Of a stretch of 7,092 nucleotides of DNA, positions 6,439 through 7,092 are shown one piece after another. Below the pieces are notes generated by a model. It saw only the letters and a list, made by a program, of their open reading frames with translations. It had not been told where the DNA came from and ran no database searches. Position numbers and translations under genes: made by a program. Every line of letters starts with the position of its first letter. Position 1 is the first letter of the stretch. This DNA is from an uncultured Clostridia bacterium (GTDB taxonomy: Bacteria > Bacillota > Clostridia > Oscillospirales > Ruminococcaceae), in NCBI GenBank assembly GCA_947624425.1, contig CANQKG010000073.1, positions 1 to 7,092 of the forward strand, read 5' to 3'.

Positions 6439-6509
6439 GCTGTCACCCGCTTTCTTTTGCAATATATTACGGAAAAAGGCAGCATATACATCTGTCAAGG
6501 GGTGATCGC
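6439..6509. promoter_or_regulatory. Divergent intergenic region between yqfC and ylbJ
   Basis: These 71 bases separate two divergent sporulation genes and must carry promoters for both unless more distant ones are used. On the plus strand, ATATATT-like bases at 6462-6468 and CATATACA at 6483-6490 are 14 bases apart and loosely fit a sigma-E promoter (KMATATT, then CATACANT), with mismatches in each. A start near 6497 would leave a very short ylbJ leader. On the minus strand there is a TTGACA (6493-6498) and a TAATAT, but 23 bases apart, too far for sigma-A. The yqfC promoter is therefore not assigned. Confidence 0.35.
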
Positions 6510-7092
6510 ATGGAACGGATCATGAGAAAACTGGGCAGAACGACCCTTGCGGTTTTGCTCTGTGTCGGGGCTTTTTTGCTGCTGCGCTACACCGGACCGG
6601 TCGGAGATCGGGTGAGAAGCGGGATCGACATCTGCCTGCGGGTGATGATACCGTCGCTGTTTTGCTTTTTGATCCTGTCGGAGTTTGCGCGGCAAACAGG
6701 CGTTTTAACGCCCCTGCTCCGTCCGCTCGACCGGATACTGCATCGCGTCTTGAAACTGCCCGAGGGGAGTACTACCCTCTTTTTCTTTGCGCTGATCGGC
6801 GGCTATCCCGCCGGAAGCCGACTGCTTTCGGACACGGTGCGGGAAAACGGACTATCCGCAGGGGACGCAGACCGGCTTTTGCCCTTTTTTGTCTTTGCGG
6901 GTCCCTCCTATCTTTTGGGCGGTGTGGGGATTCCCCTCTTTCATCAAAGCGGATTTGGTGTTATACTGATTTTATCACAACTGCTTGCCACCCTTGTGAT
7001 GGCTTTTTTATTCCTGCGGCTCGAACCGCCGATACCGGCAATCAAAGCGCCGCCGAAACGCGAAAGCGTTTCCGCCGCACTGACCCTTTCGG
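6510..7092 (+). CDS. ylbJ: Sporulation integral membrane protein YlbJ, N-terminal half, cut by window edge
   Basis: The open frame from the ATG at 6510 to the right edge gives 194 residues of a membrane protein that fits YlbJ, a Gate-domain (nucleoside-transporter-like) protein needed for spore development and usually around 400 residues. Visible are a first span near 12-26, IPSLFCFLILSEF (47-59), the conserved GGYPAGS at 97-103 after a hydrophobic run, a segment PFFVFAGPSYLLGGVG at 125-140, and a further span near 150-170. The segment at 125-140 stands where many relatives have an FCNN-type sequence followed by GxVG; the asparagines are not present here. The Shine-Dalgarno AAGGGGTGA lies four bases before the ATG. 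The gene points away from yqfC and yqfD. In B. subtilis ylbJ sits elsewhere on the chromosome and is also a mother-cell gene. The substrate is unknown. Confidence 0.88.
   Translation, partial: MERIMRKLGRTTLAVLLCVGAFLLLRYTGPVGDRVRSGIDICLRVMIPSLFCFLILSEFARQTGVLTPLLRPLDRILHRVLKLPEGSTTLFFFALIGGYPAGSRLLSDTVRENGLSAGDADRLLPFFVFAGPSYLLGGVGIPLFHQSGFGVILILSQLLATLVMAFLFLRLEPPIPAIKAPPKRESVSAALTLS

Noticed and set aside
6462..6498. TTGACA with TAATAT as a sigma-A promoter for yqfC
   Set aside because: The hexamers are 23 bases apart, too far for a working promoter, and nothing suitable is found at 16-18 bases.
5761..6525. Open frame of 254 codons on the plus strand across yqfD and yqfC
   Set aside because: It lies antisense to two well-recognised sporulation genes, crosses their junction, and its translation has no family features. 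It is a shadow of GC-rich third positions.

Overview
The window is part of a Clostridia-type Firmicutes chromosome. The evidence is the block yqfC-yqfD-phoH-ybeY-dgkA-era-yqzL-recO, a known Firmicutes neighbourhood, with the endospore genes yqfC, yqfD and ylbJ. The fairly GC-rich codon use and an Era G1 motif of the GKANVGKS type would suit an Oscillospirales-like lineage, but that placement is inference. I found no mobile element, CRISPR array, tRNA, rRNA or phage gene. It is housekeeping and sporulation DNA rather than an accessory island.

Layout. From about 6438 down to 1, nine genes run on the minus strand in the order yqfC, yqfD, phoH, ybeY, dgkA, era, a small yqzL-like gene, recO and mutS2. 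The mutS2 gene is cut by the left edge after its Walker B region. Gaps are tiny or negative: recO and mutS2 overlap by 14 nt, dgkA starts one base after the ybeY stop, and several stop codons lie inside the next gene's Shine-Dalgarno site. I see no rho-independent terminator anywhere. At 6510 ylbJ starts on the plus strand and runs off the right edge. The 71-base gap between yqfC and ylbJ must hold divergent promoters, both for sporulation genes.

Function. YqfC, YqfD and YlbJ belong to the mother-cell sporulation programme. PhoH, YbeY and Era form the 16S rRNA and 30S subunit maturation cluster. DgkA recycles undecaprenol lipid carrier. RecO loads RecA in recombination repair. MutS2 acts on collided ribosomes and/or recombination intermediates.

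Points of interest. (1) phoH is split between two reading frames near 4320. Against the family it lacks 14 nt, and the shift falls before Walker B, so the gene as given is broken. (2) A 14-bp imperfect hairpin between era and the yqzL-like gene holds that gene's start codon in its stem and its near-consensus Shine-Dalgarno in the loop. (3) The phoH Shine-Dalgarno can pair with a 7-base upstream arm that would be present only in readthrough transcripts, not in transcripts from a nearby extended -10 promoter. (4) pgpH and cdd, which occupy this cluster in Bacillus subtilis, are absent. I found no convincing wholly new system.
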